DNA of 64,000 nucleotides, taken from the NCBI GenBank assembly GCA_945869195.1, contig CAMBNV010000005.1, positions 1-64,000 of the forward strand, written 5' to 3'. This DNA comes from Gemmatimonas phototrophica. Lineage in GTDB: Bacteria > Gemmatimonadota > Gemmatimonadetes > Gemmatimonadales > Gemmatimonadaceae. The notes under the pieces are model-generated. The model worked only from the letters and a program-made list of their open reading frames with translations, did not search any database and was not told the DNA's origin. Of this stretch, positions 33,607 to 43,776 are shown in pieces. Made by a program: the position numbers and the translations under genes. The stretch's first letter is position 1. Every line of letters starts with the position of its first letter.

Positions 33607-34643
33607 CGCGGGTCCTTCTTCAGTTGATCCTCGTGATGCTCGCCGTCGGGATATCGCCGCGCGGCGCGAGTGCGCAGGCGCTCTTTAGCTCCGAGGCGCC
33701 GGTCGAGCTCACCCTGACGACGAACCTTCGCGACATGTTGCGGGAGCGCGATTCCACCGCGCTGCGTTGGTTCGGGGCCGCAATGACCTATACCGACGCC
33801 GGCGGTGCCGTGCGCAGCATGCCCACGGAACTACGAGCGCGCGGTCACTTCCGCCGCCAGGCGCGCAACTGCGGCTTCCCGCCGCTCTTTATCCGCGCGG
33901 AGAAATCGGTGCGCGACAGCTCGATCCTGCAGGGAAATCCTCGCCTCAAGATCGTCACCCCCTGCCGCCCTGCTCAGGTGGATTATCAGCAGTACATCCT
34001 GATCGAGTATCTGATGTACCGCACCTACTCGGTGATTCAGGATGTCCACCATCGCACACGGCTCGCGAACATCACCTACAAGGACTCGACCAACCGCGTC
34101 GCTCCGATTGTTGTGACGGCGTTTCTCCTCGAGGTCGGAGAGGAGGTCGCCGATCAGCACAAACTCCAGTTCGCCGAGACGCCGGGGGCGCTCTTCGATG
34201 ACGTCGACGCGACGACGCTCGATCGTCTCTCGCTCTTTGAGTATTGGATCGGCAATACCGACTGGTCACTCTCTGCACTCCACAACGTCGAGATGCTTCG
34301 CGACTCGCTCGGCATCTACACGCCGGTTGCGTACGACTTCGACTGGTCCGGTGCCGTGAATGCGCGCTACTCGTTCCCCAACGCCACGCTCGGCATCCGC
34401 ACCGTGCGCGAGCGGCTGCATCGCGGCCCGTGTCGGACCGCGGAACAGTGGGCGCCGACCCTCGTTCACTACCGCGCGAAACGGGCCGCGATCGATTCGA
34501 TCTGGGCCCTGCCGCTCGCCGGCCTTGACCCCAAGGTACGCGCGGACACCAAAGGCTATCTCGACCAACTCTGGCCGATCCTCGACAATCCCCGGCAGTT
34601 CGGCCGGGCGGTCGTCGATATCTGTCAGAAGCTGGGGAACTGA
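33603..34643 (+). CDS. Secreted CotH-like protein
   Basis: A 346-aa protein with a signal peptide ending PRGASAQ. It is weakly similar in layout to CotH atypical kinases: an RARGHFRRQARNCGFP segment where CotH has RGNS..P-K-x-YR, a long QYILIEYLMYRTYSVIQD helix, LSLFEYWIGNTDWSLSALHN, and YDFDWSG resembling the metal-binding D-x-D loop. Assignment is tentative because the first motif is diverged. The ATGA overlap with the DUF4956 gene supports a joint function. It converges on recQ with only 3 bp between the stops. Confidence 0.55.
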   Translation: MTRVLLQLILVMLAVGISPRGASAQALFSSEAPVELTLTTNLRDMLRERDSTALRWFGAAMTYTDAGGAVRSMPTELRARGHFRRQARNCGFPPLFIRAEKSVRDSSILQGNPRLKIVTPCRPAQVDYQQYILIEYLMYRTYSVIQDVHHRTRLANITYKDSTNRVAPIVVTAFLLEVGEEVADQHKLQFAETPGALFDDVDATTLDRLSLFEYWIGNTDWSLSALHNVEMLRDSLGIYTPVAYDFDWSGAVNARYSFPNATLGIRTVRERLHRGPCRTAEQWAPTLVHYRAKRAAIDSIWALPLAGLDPKVRADTKGYLDQLWPILDNPRQFGRAVVDICQKLGN

Positions 34644-34646
34644 CCC

Positions 34647-36794
34647 TCAGGCGCGTCTGAGTATCGCGAGAAACGCTGCACCGAACTTTTCTAAGCGCGC
34701 AGGTCCCACCCCGTGCACCCGGGCGAGTTCGCTCGAGGTGCGCGGACGGGCGCGGACCATCTCTCGAAGTGAGCGGTCAGGACAGATCAGGTAGGCGGGG
34801 ACCCCGTCGTCCTTGGCGAGGCGGCTGCGCACCACTTTGAGCGCGTCGAGCAGCTCGATTTCGTCTCGTGTGAGCGGGGCATCGGTGGCGCCGGCGGTCC
34901 CGCGGGAACTCGTGCTCGTCGCCTCTGGACTCGGCCTGGCGCGCGTACCTGCCCCGCCCCGCCTGCCCTTCACCGCGGCTACCCCAAGACTGGCGGCAAT
35001 GTGCACCCCGAGGCAGTTATCGCAGCCATCGCATTTCGGGCGCGCCGCCGGGTCGCCGAAGTAGCGCAGAACGAACGCGCGGCGGCACTGGTCCGTGTAT
35101 GCGTATTTCTGCATCAGCTCAAGTTTGCGCAACTCCCCACGTCGACGTCGGTCGAGCCCGACCCAGTCGACCGGCCACTCCGTAATCGCCTTTGCCTTGT
35201 CGGTGAGCGTGATCCCCTCGCCGAGTCGACGCCAGACCACCATCTGCTTGTCTTGCAGCAGCTCGAGGAGTCCGGTCGCACCGATGGGGCCTCCGACGCC
35301 CGGCGGGAGCGCATCCAGGTCGGCGACGATGCCGAGATGGAACCGCTCACCCGCCCGCCGCCAGAGCGAACGCAGAAGCGCAAGCTCGAGTCCGTGCTCA
35401 CGCTCAGTGAGCTCCGACTTAATCCGTGCAGGCGTCGCGAGAAGCCGCACCTGCGCCTTCGCGCGCGACCCGTCGGCCACCGCGAGTGCCCCGCCCCGCG
35501 CGAGGATGCGCAACGCTGACTCGGCTTCGCGGTCACTGACCTTCCCCCGCGCTTCGGCGGCGATCGCGGCCGCGTTGTCTGAGACGAGCCCTTGCCGGTC
35601 AGCACAGCGGCAACAGGCTTCATACACCGCCGTCACGACCTCCCGTTCAGGAAGTGCGCCGCTAATAAAGAACTCGTGCATGAAACGATCAGGGAACGCA
35701 TGGAGCAGGATCGCCGTGGCGGGCTGCCGATCGCGCCCGGCACGCCCCGCCTCCTGGTAATAGGCCTCGAGCGTGCCAGGCATCGCATGGTGCACGACGA
35801 GTCGCACGTTGGCCTTGTCGATCCCCATGCCGAATGCGTTGGTCGCGACGATCACGCGGGCGCTCCCCCGCATAAAGGCATCCTGCACCTCCGCGCGATG
35901 CGCATCATCGAGGCCGGCATGATAGGCGACCGCCGCGACGCGCGCGTGCTGCAGCATCGTCGCGATCCGCTCGACCGTCTTGCGCGTGCTGGCGTACACG
36001 ATCGCGACGCCATCGTCGACGCGCTCCCGGAGGAGATCGATCAGCGTTGCGTCCTTCGCGGCATCATTTATGGTCGCGATCACCTGGTAACTCAGGTTGG
36101 TGCGGTCGAACCCCGTGAGCACGAGCGTGGGATCGCGGAGTCCTAGCTGCCGGGCGATATCTTCGCGCACCTCGGGCGTCGCGGTCGCGGTCAGAGCGAC
36201 GGTGGGCGGCGCTCCGAGACGCTGGCGTACCTCCTTGACCCGAAGGTAGCTCGGCCGAAAGTCGTGCCCCCACTCGCTGATACAGTGCGCCTCGTCGACC
36301 GCCAGCAGGCGCACGCCCACCTCCTTCAAGCGTTCGGCCGTCGTGCCCATATCAAAGCGCTCGGGAGCGACATAGAGCAACTTGATCTCGCCGCGTCGGA
36401 CGCGCGCCATCCGGTCGCTCACTTCGGACGCCGAAAGGGTGCTATTGATGAAGGTGGCCGGAAGCCCGCGGGCGGTCAGCGCGTCGACCTGGTCCTTCAT
36501 CAGGGAGATGAGCGGCGAAAGCACGACGGTCAGGCCGTCGAGCATCAGCGCTGGCACCTGAAAACAGACCGACTTGCCGCCCCCTGTCGGGAGCACGACG
36601 AGCGTATCGCGCCCCTCGAGCACCGCCGTGACCGCCTCAGTCTGTCCAGGGAGGAAGTCCGGGTAACCAAAACGATCCTGCAAAAGGAGGCGCGCCTCCC
36701 CGAGACGCGACGGCGCGGCGAGAGTTGTGGCGAGAGCGGGAACGGTGACGGGCACGGCGAAGGATAACGGAACGGGTCGTCGGGGCCCCATCAC
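34647..36794 (-). CDS. recQ: ATP-dependent DNA helicase RecQ
   Basis: A 715-aa SF2 helicase: LPTGGGKSVCFQVPA (Walker A), AVDEAHCISEWGHDFR (DEAH box plus aromatic-rich loop), YYQEAGRAGRDRQPA (motif VI), a zinc-binding region ending CDGCDNC, a winged-helix region, and an HRDC domain at the C-terminus (RTSSELARVHGVGPARL). It unwinds DNA 3'-5' in recombinational repair. Two Met codons at 36,794 and 36,791 are possible starts. Confidence 0.97.
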   Translation of the reverse strand: MMGPRRPVPLSFAVPVTVPALATTLAAPSRLGEARLLLQDRFGYPDFLPGQTEAVTAVLEGRDTLVVLPTGGGKSVCFQVPALMLDGLTVVLSPLISLMKDQVDALTARGLPATFINSTLSASEVSDRMARVRRGEIKLLYVAPERFDMGTTAERLKEVGVRLLAVDEAHCISEWGHDFRPSYLRVKEVRQRLGAPPTVALTATATPEVREDIARQLGLRDPTLVLTGFDRTNLSYQVIATINDAAKDATLIDLLRERVDDGVAIVYASTRKTVERIATMLQHARVAAVAYHAGLDDAHRAEVQDAFMRGSARVIVATNAFGMGIDKANVRLVVHHAMPGTLEAYYQEAGRAGRDRQPATAILLHAFPDRFMHEFFISGALPEREVVTAVYEACCRCADRQGLVSDNAAAIAAEARGKVSDREAESALRILARGGALAVADGSRAKAQVRLLATPARIKSELTEREHGLELALLRSLWRRAGERFHLGIVADLDALPPGVGGPIGATGLLELLQDKQMVVWRRLGEGITLTDKAKAITEWPVDWVGLDRRRRGELRKLELMQKYAYTDQCRRAFVLRYFGDPAARPKCDGCDNCLGVHIAASLGVAAVKGRRGGAGTRARPSPEATSTSSRGTAGATDAPLTRDEIELLDALKVVRSRLAKDDGVPAYLICPDRSLREMVRARPRTSSELARVHGVGPARLEKFGAAFLAILRRA

Positions 36795-36848
36795 GAGCGC
36801 GCAGTGCGGTGCGGCGTCACGCGGGCCCGCGGTCCGATGCGCGTGACG

Positions 36849-39359
36849 CTAGACGGCGCGCGAGAAGTGCCCGCGCGTGAAGGCGTCCCCGACGATCGCA
36901 CGCACCGGACGACCCGGGGCACGGCCATCGGCCACCGCCGCGAGTGACGCGATGTAGCCACCCACGATCGCCGCCACGTCGTCCGTGAAGACGTTGAATA
37001 CCAATCGATACCGCCGGAGACCTGCCACCCAGAGACGGCTCAGGAACTCGGTCCCCTCGACTGGGCGTGAGTGCAGGAGGCGGTTGCGACAGGCGTAGTC
37101 GGTCGCGACCGGAAAATCATAGCCAGCGGGATCCTTGAGGACGGTATCCACGTGCGTCTTGGTGCAGAGATCCCGGCAGTGGGTCGGCGTACGGTCGAAC
37201 GCCGCACTGAGGACGCAGTGCTCGAGCGTCATGCCTTCTGGACGTCCGTAGACAAAGACGTCGAAGCGGTCGCCCTGCCAGGGGGCCGTGATCGCGGCGA
37301 TCTCCTCGACCGTGAGTTCGACCGAGGGGGTGATCCGCGAAGCGCCCAGCGTGAAGAGTTCGGCGGCCGTGTGTTGATTGAAACAGTTCACGGCGTAGTC
37401 GGCCACGACGTCGCGCCCCTGTGTCGACAGCTCCGCGAGTAGGCCAAGGTGACCACAGAGCAGCGGTGTACCGAGTGCAAGCCACTTATCGAGCTTCCGG
37501 TGCTCTTCAGGCCGAACAATCGTCGGCAGCCGGAGCCGAAAGACAGCCCCGCGCGCAGTCACCTGGTGTGCCAGCGCCTGCACGCGCGATACCGCCGGAA
37601 ACGGATGTCGGAGGAACGGATCGAACACGATCTCACCCGCCCCTGCCTCGAGCGCCGCCTCCGCGTCCTCAATGCGCCACACTTCGGCAATGACGACCGC
37701 CGCCGATGACGCTGCCGATGACGCCGCCGTCGCGACCAGCGGCGGCGCGATACGGAGATCGCTGATCACCACACCCACCAACGACTCCCGTTCAGCCTCA
37801 GCCGCCTGTCGAGTCCAATCCCGCTGTACGAGGAGTTCATCCACGGCAGCCTGACGCAGGTGGTTCAGCTGGCGCACCGGCAGAAAGAGCCCCGCGGCGA
37901 GTCCGCTCGTATCGACGTCGGCGAGGACGAAGGGCGTCTCGCCCAGTCGTCCAAGCTGTTCCCGCAGTTGCGTCGAGTCGATCGCGCGCGACGCGGCCGG
38001 TGCGAGTACCGTCTCGCTGCGCACCGTGACCTGGTGATTGTCGGCGGTGACGATCGCCTCTAGAGGGCCGCCCGCAACACCAACGACTCGAATTGAGAGC
38101 GGCACTCGTCGGCGTCGCGCAGTGCGCCCCACCGTCGCGAAGCTCGCACGCGCGCGATCGAGCAGTGCCGCCTGTGCACTCCGCACCACGCGCCATCCGA
38201 TCGCGACCCGATGCCGGGCCCTAATCGCCTGACGCCAGACGCCATCGTGCGCGGATAACGTGCGGACCGTCCCGGCGGTGAAACCGGTGCTCTCAAGATG
38301 CCCCCCCGCGGGCGGCTCGAATCCAAGTCCGTCGCGCTCCGCGATCGGCGCGCGCACCTCAACGATGACCTCGCCATCGGCGAAACCGATGACCGTGCCG
38401 AGTTCGACCCCGCGGTTGTCTGGCTGCGTTCGCGTGACGTACTCCCGACCCGCCCGCCCGCCGTACATACCCCCGGTGAAACCCCTCGAGAAGATTTGCA
38501 CGAGTGGTTGCACCTCCTCGAACGTCGGGGGCACGAACTCACCCTGCTCAACTTGGCCGAGAAACTCGCGGTAGCCACGGGTGACCGTCGCGACGAATTC
38601 CGGCTTCTTCTTCCGTCCTTCGATTTTAAGGCAGCCGATCCCTGCCTCGGCGAGCTGGGCGAGATGATCCCAGGCGCCGAGGTCCTTCGCAGAGATCAGG
38701 TAGCCACGGTCGAGTTCGGCTCCGCTCTCGGCGTCGCGCAACACGTAATCTTTTCGGCACGACTGCGCACACGAGCCGCGATTCGCCGACCGGTCTGAGA
38801 TCATCCCCGACATGAAACACTGGCCGGAATACGCGATGCAGAGCGCGCCGTGCACAAAGGACTCGAGCCCGAGCGTTGGGACGGCGGCACGGATCGCGCG
38901 GATATCGTCAAGCGTGTTCTCCCGTGCAAGCACCACGCGGTCGATCCCGAGTCGCTCCATGACCTTGGCGCCCGAAGCGTCATGTATCGTCATCTGCGTC
39001 GAGCCGTGGATCTCAAAGCCCGGGTAGGTGCGCTGAATGAGCCGCACGAGGCCAATGTCCTGGACGATCGCCGCGTCGACGCCGCGATCAATGCATTCGC
39101 CTAAGTAGCGAAGGGCGTCGGCCAACTCGGCCGGCTTGATCAGAATATTGAGTGTGAGGTAGATCCGTGCGCCGCGTTCGTGCGCGATCAGGCAGGCCTG
39201 CTCTAGTTCATCAAGCGAGAGCTGCGCCCCATCGTCACGGGCATTGAACTGCGATGCCCCGCAGTACACCGCGTCGGCCCCGTTCGCGACGGCCGCCCGC
39301 ACCGCGTCGAGCGAACCAGCGGGCGAGAGGAGTTCGGGGATCTTGCGTGGCGCGGTCAT
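36849..39359 (-). CDS. U32-family peptidase/tRNA-rRNA hydroxylation protein
   Basis: An 836-aa protein, long form of peptidase family U32. The N-terminal barrel starts PELLSPAGSLDAVRAAVANG, and the U32 signature ESFVHGALCIAYSGQCFMS is followed by NRGSCAQSCRKDY with clustered cysteines that could bind iron-sulfur. A second collagenase-like repeat lies C-terminally, with CVLSAAFDRTPTHCRD. The closest known relatives by layout (RlhA/YdcP) take part in 23S rRNA C2501 hydroxylation; proteolytic activity is doubtful. It lies 8 bp after a DinB gene. Confidence 0.85.
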   Translation of the reverse strand: MTAPRKIPELLSPAGSLDAVRAAVANGADAVYCGASQFNARDDGAQLSLDELEQACLIAHERGARIYLTLNILIKPAELADALRYLGECIDRGVDAAIVQDIGLVRLIQRTYPGFEIHGSTQMTIHDASGAKVMERLGIDRVVLARENTLDDIRAIRAAVPTLGLESFVHGALCIAYSGQCFMSGMISDRSANRGSCAQSCRKDYVLRDAESGAELDRGYLISAKDLGAWDHLAQLAEAGIGCLKIEGRKKKPEFVATVTRGYREFLGQVEQGEFVPPTFEEVQPLVQIFSRGFTGGMYGGRAGREYVTRTQPDNRGVELGTVIGFADGEVIVEVRAPIAERDGLGFEPPAGGHLESTGFTAGTVRTLSAHDGVWRQAIRARHRVAIGWRVVRSAQAALLDRARASFATVGRTARRRRVPLSIRVVGVAGGPLEAIVTADNHQVTVRSETVLAPAASRAIDSTQLREQLGRLGETPFVLADVDTSGLAAGLFLPVRQLNHLRQAAVDELLVQRDWTRQAAEAERESLVGVVISDLRIAPPLVATAASSAASSAAVVIAEVWRIEDAEAALEAGAGEIVFDPFLRHPFPAVSRVQALAHQVTARGAVFRLRLPTIVRPEEHRKLDKWLALGTPLLCGHLGLLAELSTQGRDVVADYAVNCFNQHTAAELFTLGASRITPSVELTVEEIAAITAPWQGDRFDVFVYGRPEGMTLEHCVLSAAFDRTPTHCRDLCTKTHVDTVLKDPAGYDFPVATDYACRNRLLHSRPVEGTEFLSRLWVAGLRRYRLVFNVFTDDVAAIVGGYIASLAAVADGRAPGRPVRAIVGDAFTRGHFSRAV

Positions 39360-39367
39360 ACCACAAT

Positions 39368-39919
39368 CTACACGACTTCCGCCGTGACCTCGTGCAGCTG
39401 CAGGAGGTGCCGCTCCTCATGCCGCGCGATCAACAACGCCCACTGCCAGCCGTCGAGTGGTCCGAAAAACGGGTGGGGGTAGCTCAGCAGTGAAAGTCGT
39501 GGCCCCACCGACTGCATCGCCGAGAGCGCGCGCACTCGCCCGTCGCTCCAGCGTTCGCGTTCGGCAGTGAGATCAATCTGCCCGGTGTCCGGGGGACGAA
39601 TCAGATCGGGGGCAGCGACCTTTCTGCTGCGGTTTCGGAAGTCGTAGATATCCAGGAGGGTGAGCACCACGTCTAACCGAGGCCCAGGTGGCACGGTCGC
39701 GTACAACGGGATCGTCGCATCGAGCTTCACCACCAGACTAGCGACGCCGCGCTCTACCTTGGCCAGGTGCCAGATAATCTGGGCAGGCGTCCACTGCCCC
39801 GGGGGTGCGACGTGTACGCGTCCTGGAGGAACGGCGTCGAGCGCCGCCTCGAACTCGCGGCGGACTCGTACCATTTCGGCCGCGATCGCCATAACGCGGG
39901 AGTCAGTGCGTAGAACCAT
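39368..39919 (-). CDS. DinB-family protein
   Basis: A 183-aa four-helix protein. GQWTPAQIIWHLAKVERG and HEERHLLQLHEV carry the conserved metal-binding histidines of the DinB/YfiT fold; the central region LLDIYDFRNRSRKV forms the connecting helix. Members include bacillithiol- or mycothiol-dependent transferases, but the thiol and substrate cannot be assigned. Probably cotranscribed with the U32 gene. Confidence 0.85.
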   Translation of the reverse strand: MVLRTDSRVMAIAAEMVRVRREFEAALDAVPPGRVHVAPPGQWTPAQIIWHLAKVERGVASLVVKLDATIPLYATVPPGPRLDVVLTLLDIYDFRNRSRKVAAPDLIRPPDTGQIDLTAERERWSDGRVRALSAMQSVGPRLSLLSYPHPFFGPLDGWQWALLIARHEERHLLQLHEVTAEVV

Positions 39920-40090
39920 GAGATCTCAGCACAGGGGGAGGTGGAGTGAATGGTCCGGCGCGTGGCCCGCGATGACTACACGGTAGTGAGCGGCGCCGTG
40001 CCCCGCCATGCCGGCGGCTGCCCCCCCCCAAAGCGCCGAGCGAAACCAGGGGCCCTGTTGGCGCGTATAGCCAGCAACAGGGGTCATCAC

Positions 40091-40378
40091 ATGTCGGTTC
40101 TAATCGGTCTCGCAGTGGCGTTCGGGGTTTCGTGGGTCGGCTACAGCGCTGCCCGTCGCTTGGTGCGTGAGCGGCTCCGCTACGTAGCGGCGGCCCTCTC
40201 GCCTGGCGCGGCAATATTGGCAGGGCTCATCGCCGCGATTATCGCGTATCCGGTGGCGTGGCTCCTGCCGTTCATCGGTCCGGCGACAGCACTCGGCTTC
40301 GGAGTAGGCACCGGCCTCGGGGCGCGCGCGGGCGCCGCGGATGTGAAGCGCGGCTATCGAGTCAGCGACGGCGGCTGA
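40091..40378 (+). CDS. Small membrane protein, 95 aa
   Basis: The ATG at 40,091 opens a 95-aa protein with a membrane helix at the N-terminus (LIGLAVAFGVSWVGYSAA), a long hydrophobic segment AILAGLIAAIIAYPVAWLL and a Gly-rich amphipathic stretch LGFGVGTGLGARAGAAD. No family recognised. The segments 39,920-40,090 and 40,379-40,396 contain no gene. Confidence 0.6.
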   Translation: MSVLIGLAVAFGVSWVGYSAARRLVRERLRYVAAALSPGAAILAGLIAAIIAYPVAWLLPFIGPATALGFGVGTGLGARAGAADVKRGYRVSDGG

Positions 40379-40396
40379 GTCGAGAGACCGGGCGCG

Positions 40397-40567
40397 TTAG
40401 CCGCCCATTGTCGCGCCGCGCCGCCCAACGAACCGGAGCAAGAACGCTACGACGACGAGCCCGATGCCAATCCAGCGCACCACCTCGGACTGCACGCGCA
40501 CACCGGTCAGAAAGACGGCGACGCCTACCGCCGCGATGATGAGCTTTGCCGTCATCCGCTCCGTCAC
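40397..40567 (-). CDS. Very small membrane protein, 56 aa
   Basis: A 56-aa frame starting at a GTG that overlaps the upstream stop codon (GTGA at 40,564-40,567). It has two hydrophobic helices (LIIAAVGVAVFLTGV and WIGIGLVVVAFLLRFVG) separated by a short loop and a basic end RFVGRRGATMGG. The stop overlap and codon-position GC bias support translation. An internal ATG at 40,555 is an alternative start. Function unknown. Confidence 0.6.
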   Translation of the reverse strand: MTERMTAKLIIAAVGVAVFLTGVRVQSEVVRWIGIGLVVVAFLLRFVGRRGATMGG

Positions 40568-41619
40568 GGCAGGTCCTCACGACTCGTACCGGGAATCTCG
40601 AGTACAAACTCAGCCCCGAACGCTTTCGACGGTGTCAGGAAGCCGACTGGCACACCTCCCGCCATCAGGCGCTCTGCCGCCCGCACGGCCGCGAGGGCCG
40701 TCAGTGTGTACCCGTTCGGCGCCGTCAATCGGGAGCGCACGACTGCCCCGTTCGCATCAGTCGCCTCACCCCACACCTGACTCTGTGTGCGCGCGAGTGC
40801 CCCTGCGCTCGGACCAGCAGGACGGCTCTGCAGCCGTGCGAGCATGAAGCGCTTCATGGCGTCCAGCCGCAGCACGGGCTCGAGAAGCCGACTCACCCGC
40901 AATGTACGGAGCCCCCCAGACGACGTCGCCATATAGGTCGTGATGTTGGGGATACCGGTGCTATGGAATGCCGTGGAGACATCGCCCCAGGGGATCGTCA
41001 CGCAGAGTCGTGTCTTGTCAGCAAACTGAATCTCCCGGGTCCGCCAGGCGGTGGGGACGCGCGTGATTCGTCCGTCGCGACGGATCGCGCCACCACGGCC
41101 CATTCCTTCAATAACGGTCGCGGCAGTGCCGCGAGATGGCCCCGATCCGCCGCTAAAAGCGAGGGTGAGCGAGGTAGCTCCCGGCAGACGACGCTTCAGA
41201 TGCGCTGCGAGACAGTCCGTGGGCACGACATCGAAACCGACGCCAGGCAGAAGGGTGATTCCCGCCTCGCGCGCGCGTTCGCTCCTCGTTGCGATCTCTT
41301 CGAATACGGCGATTTCCCCGGTGATATCGAGATAGTGCACCCCCATTGCGACGCAGGCCTCGAGCATCGCACTCACGGTACGGACGAACGGTCCAGCGCA
41401 GTGAAGCACGGCGCCCATTCCCCCGAGCGCCGCCCGCAAGGCCTTCGCGTCCTCGAGAGAAGCTGGCCGCGCTTCCAGGCCGTGCTGCGCAGCGAGCGCG
41501 CGGACGGCCTCGGCGTTGCGCCCGGACAGCACGGGGCGGAGTCCACGCCCGAGCGCTTCGTCGAGAATGAGGCGCCCGGTGTATCCGGTGGCGCCGTAAA
41601 TCAGCAGTGGCTTGAGCAT
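40564..41619 (-). CDS. Saccharopine-dehydrogenase-like NADP-binding oxidoreductase
   Basis: A 351-aa protein with an N-terminal Rossmann motif LLIYGATGYTGRLILDEA, then PVLSGRNAEAVRAL and VLHCAGPF, HYLDITGE, GVGFDVVPTDCLAAHLKRRL, which together mark the saccharopine dehydrogenase / trans-acting enoyl-reductase group. In known relatives the partner substrate is a lipid or polyketide intermediate; here the substrate is unknown. It lies 41 bp after the acyl-CoA carboxylase gene on the same strand. Confidence 0.88.
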   Translation of the reverse strand: MLKPLLIYGATGYTGRLILDEALGRGLRPVLSGRNAEAVRALAAQHGLEARPASLEDAKALRAALGGMGAVLHCAGPFVRTVSAMLEACVAMGVHYLDITGEIAVFEEIATRSERAREAGITLLPGVGFDVVPTDCLAAHLKRRLPGATSLTLAFSGGSGPSRGTAATVIEGMGRGGAIRRDGRITRVPTAWRTREIQFADKTRLCVTIPWGDVSTAFHSTGIPNITTYMATSSGGLRTLRVSRLLEPVLRLDAMKRFMLARLQSRPAGPSAGALARTQSQVWGEATDANGAVVRSRLTAPNGYTLTALAAVRAAERLMAGGVPVGFLTPSKAFGAEFVLEIPGTSREDLP

Positions 41620-41660
41620 GAGCGTAAAAGGTAAGGCCCGGACGTGTCCGTAAGCGTCGA

Positions 41661-43316
41661 TCAGCGCGGGGGACCGACCATCGATGGAATCACGAACGGC
41701 CCGAGGTGAGGTCCAGGATTTTGCCAGGCCGCGCGCAGGGCCATTGCCAGTGCGGTTCGCGTGTCCTCGGGGTAGAGGATCGCGTCGATGAAGCCGCGGG
41801 CGCCGGCGTACCGTGCATCAAGTTGTTGGTCATAGTCCTCGCGCATCTCGGCGATCGACGCACGCACCGTTTCACTCGGCTCGCGACCCGCGACCTGCGC
41901 GGCAGCCATCGCCGGGCCGTGCACCGCGGCGACCGCGGCCTCTCCCTCCATCACGGCCATCCTTCCCGTCGGCCAGGAGAAGATGAAGTCGGGGTCGAAG
42001 CCCTGTCCCGCCATCGCGTAGTAGCCGGCCCCCGAGGCATGATTCACCGTCAGCACGAGCTTTGGCACGGTCGCGGTAGCCATCGCCTCGACCCACCGCG
42101 CACCGGCACGGATGATCCCTTCCTGTTCGGCTTCCTTCCCCACCATGAAACCCGAGACGTCCTGCACAAAAAGCAGCGGGATCCCCTCGCGATCGCATCG
42201 GTCGATAAAGAATGCCACCTTTTCCGCACTCTCAGCATAGATGATCCCGCCCAAGCGCGGCGGGTGACCCGCACGACCCTTAATCAGTCCGCGTGCGTTG
42301 GCGATCACGCCGACCGGGATTCCCTCAATGCGCGCATCGCCGCAGATGAGCTCCTTGGCCAGCTGGGGCTGGAACTCGTCGAGCGAGCCGTCGTCCAGGA
42401 CCGCCCGGAGCACCGCGTGCATATCGTACGACAGGCGATGATCGGCAGGGAGCACCTGATAGAGTGACTCAGGGTCGACTCCAGACGGCAGGTCGGGGTT
42501 GTGCGGTGCGACGCGCACCGGTGGCGCGAGTCGCGACACGAGTTCGCGTACCTTCGTGAGGCAGCCCTGGTCGTCCTCGAGCGCGTAGTGCGCAACGCCA
42601 CTGACTTCTGTGTGCATCGTCGCCCCACCGAGTGTCTCACCGTCGACGGTCTGGCCGGTGGCTCCCTTCACCAGGTTCGGGCCTCCGAGGCCCATGAACG
42701 ACGTGCCCTTCACCATGAGGATCACATCACTCAGGGCGGGCAGGTACGCGCCGCCGGCGACGCATTGCCCCATGACCGCCGCGATCTGCGGGATACGCAG
42801 ATACCGCCGCATGAGCGAGTTGTAGTAAAAAATGCGCGCCGCGCCGTACTGTCCCGGGAAGACGCCGCCCTGATACGGCAAGTTCACGCCGGCCGAGTCG
42901 ACGAGATAGAGGATCGGAATGCGGCACCGCATCGCGCACTCCTGTGCGCGCAGGATCTTCGGGATGGTCTCCGGCCACCATGAGCCCGCCTTGACGGTCG
43001 CATCGTTTACGACGACGACGCATTCGCGGCCGTGGACCTGCACGATGCCCGTGATGACCCCCGCCGCGGGTGCCTCGCCGTCGTAAAGGTCATGCGCGAC
43101 AAGGAGACCGAACTCCAGAAAGTACGAGTCAGGGTCCTTGAGTGCGGCCACCCGCTCGCGCGCGGTGAGCTTGCCCTGCGCGTGTTGCTTGGCGATGCGG
43201 TCCGGACCCCCACCGAGTCGCAGGCGACTCTCAAGCTCACGGCATGCAGTCGAGAGCTCCCTCAGGCGCTCCTTCTCCGGTGACGCCACCTCCGTCGAAG
43301 GGCGCGCCACCCTCAC
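41661..43316 (-). CDS. Acyl-CoA (propionyl/methylcrotonyl-type) carboxylase, carboxyltransferase subunit
   Basis: A 551-aa carboxyltransferase starting at a GTG that overlaps the stop of the B12-binding gene. Crotonase-fold halves: [20 protein letters not shown] (first half), [15 protein letters not shown] and the second-half signatures [15 protein letters not shown] and [20 protein letters not shown], all typical of MccB/PccB-type proteins. It transfers CO2 from carboxy-biotin to acyl-CoA. Its location beside methylmalonyl-CoA mutase subunits favours propionyl-CoA; the motifs are nearest methylcrotonyl-CoA carboxylases, so the substrate stays open. The biotin-carboxylase subunit is not in the window. 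Confidence 0.88.
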   Translation of the reverse strand: MRVARPSTEVASPEKERLRELSTACRELESRLRLGGGPDRIAKQHAQGKLTARERVAALKDPDSYFLEFGLLVAHDLYDGEAPAAGVITGIVQVHGRECVVVVNDATVKAGSWWPETIPKILRAQECAMRCRIPILYLVDSAGVNLPYQGGVFPGQYGAARIFYYNSLMRRYLRIPQIAAVMGQCVAGGAYLPALSDVILMVKGTSFMGLGGPNLVKGATGQTVDGETLGGATMHTEVSGVAHYALEDDQGCLTKVRELVSRLAPPVRVAPHNPDLPSGVDPESLYQVLPADHRLSYDMHAVLRAVLDDGSLDEFQPQLAKELICGDARIEGIPVGVIANARGLIKGRAGHPPRLGGIIYAESAEKVAFFIDRCDREGIPLLFVQDVSGFMVGKEAEQEGIIRAGARWVEAMATATVPKLVLTVNHASGAGYYAMAGQGFDPDFIFSWPTGRMAVMEGEAAVAAVHGPAMAAAQVAGREPSETVRASIAEMREDYDQQLDARYAGARGFIDAILYPEDTRTALAMALRAAWQNPGPHLGPFVIPSMVGPPR

Positions 43317-43723
43317 ACTTCCTGGTGGCGCGCCGCGAACCAGATGCGGATGTAATCGACGAGCGCTGAGGTCGGAGTACCCGGTCCGAACAGCTTGCCG
43401 ATTCCCATCCTCTCCAACGCCTCCATATCCTCTTTCGGGATGATCCCACCCCCGGTAATCAGGATGTCATCCCGCCCCTGTTCGTTGAGGAGCGCGCGGA
43501 CGCGTGGGAAGAGCGTCATATGCGCACCAGAGAGGACCGAAAGACCGACGACGTCGGCGTCTTCCTGCACGGCCGCCGTGGCGATCATCTCTGGTGTCTG
43601 GTGGAGGCCGGTGTAAATGACCTCCATACCGGCGTCTCGCAAGGCAGCCGCGACGACTTTTGCACCACGATCATGGCCGTCGAGACCAGGCTTGGCGACG
43701 AGAACTCGGATGGGACTGGACAT
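43313..43723 (-). CDS. Methylmalonyl-CoA mutase, B12-binding subunit
   Basis: A 136-aa cobalamin-binding domain. [20 protein letters not shown] carries the D-x-H-x-x-G motif whose histidine replaces the lower axial base of B12; GLSVLSGAH and [12 protein letters not shown] complete the fold. It is the free-standing C-terminal module of methylmalonyl-CoA mutase; the catalytic subunit is encoded at 45,121-46,815. Overlaps the carboxylase start by 4 bp. Confidence 0.95.
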   Translation of the reverse strand: MSSPIRVLVAKPGLDGHDRGAKVVAAALRDAGMEVIYTGLHQTPEMIATAAVQEDADVVGLSVLSGAHMTLFPRVRALLNEQGRDDILITGGGIIPKEDMEALERMGIGKLFGPGTPTSALVDYIRIWFAARHQEV

Positions 43724-43776
43724 AGCTGGAAACTAGCTCGTCGGTCGCATCGTCGCGAGGCGCAAGCGCCCTGACC

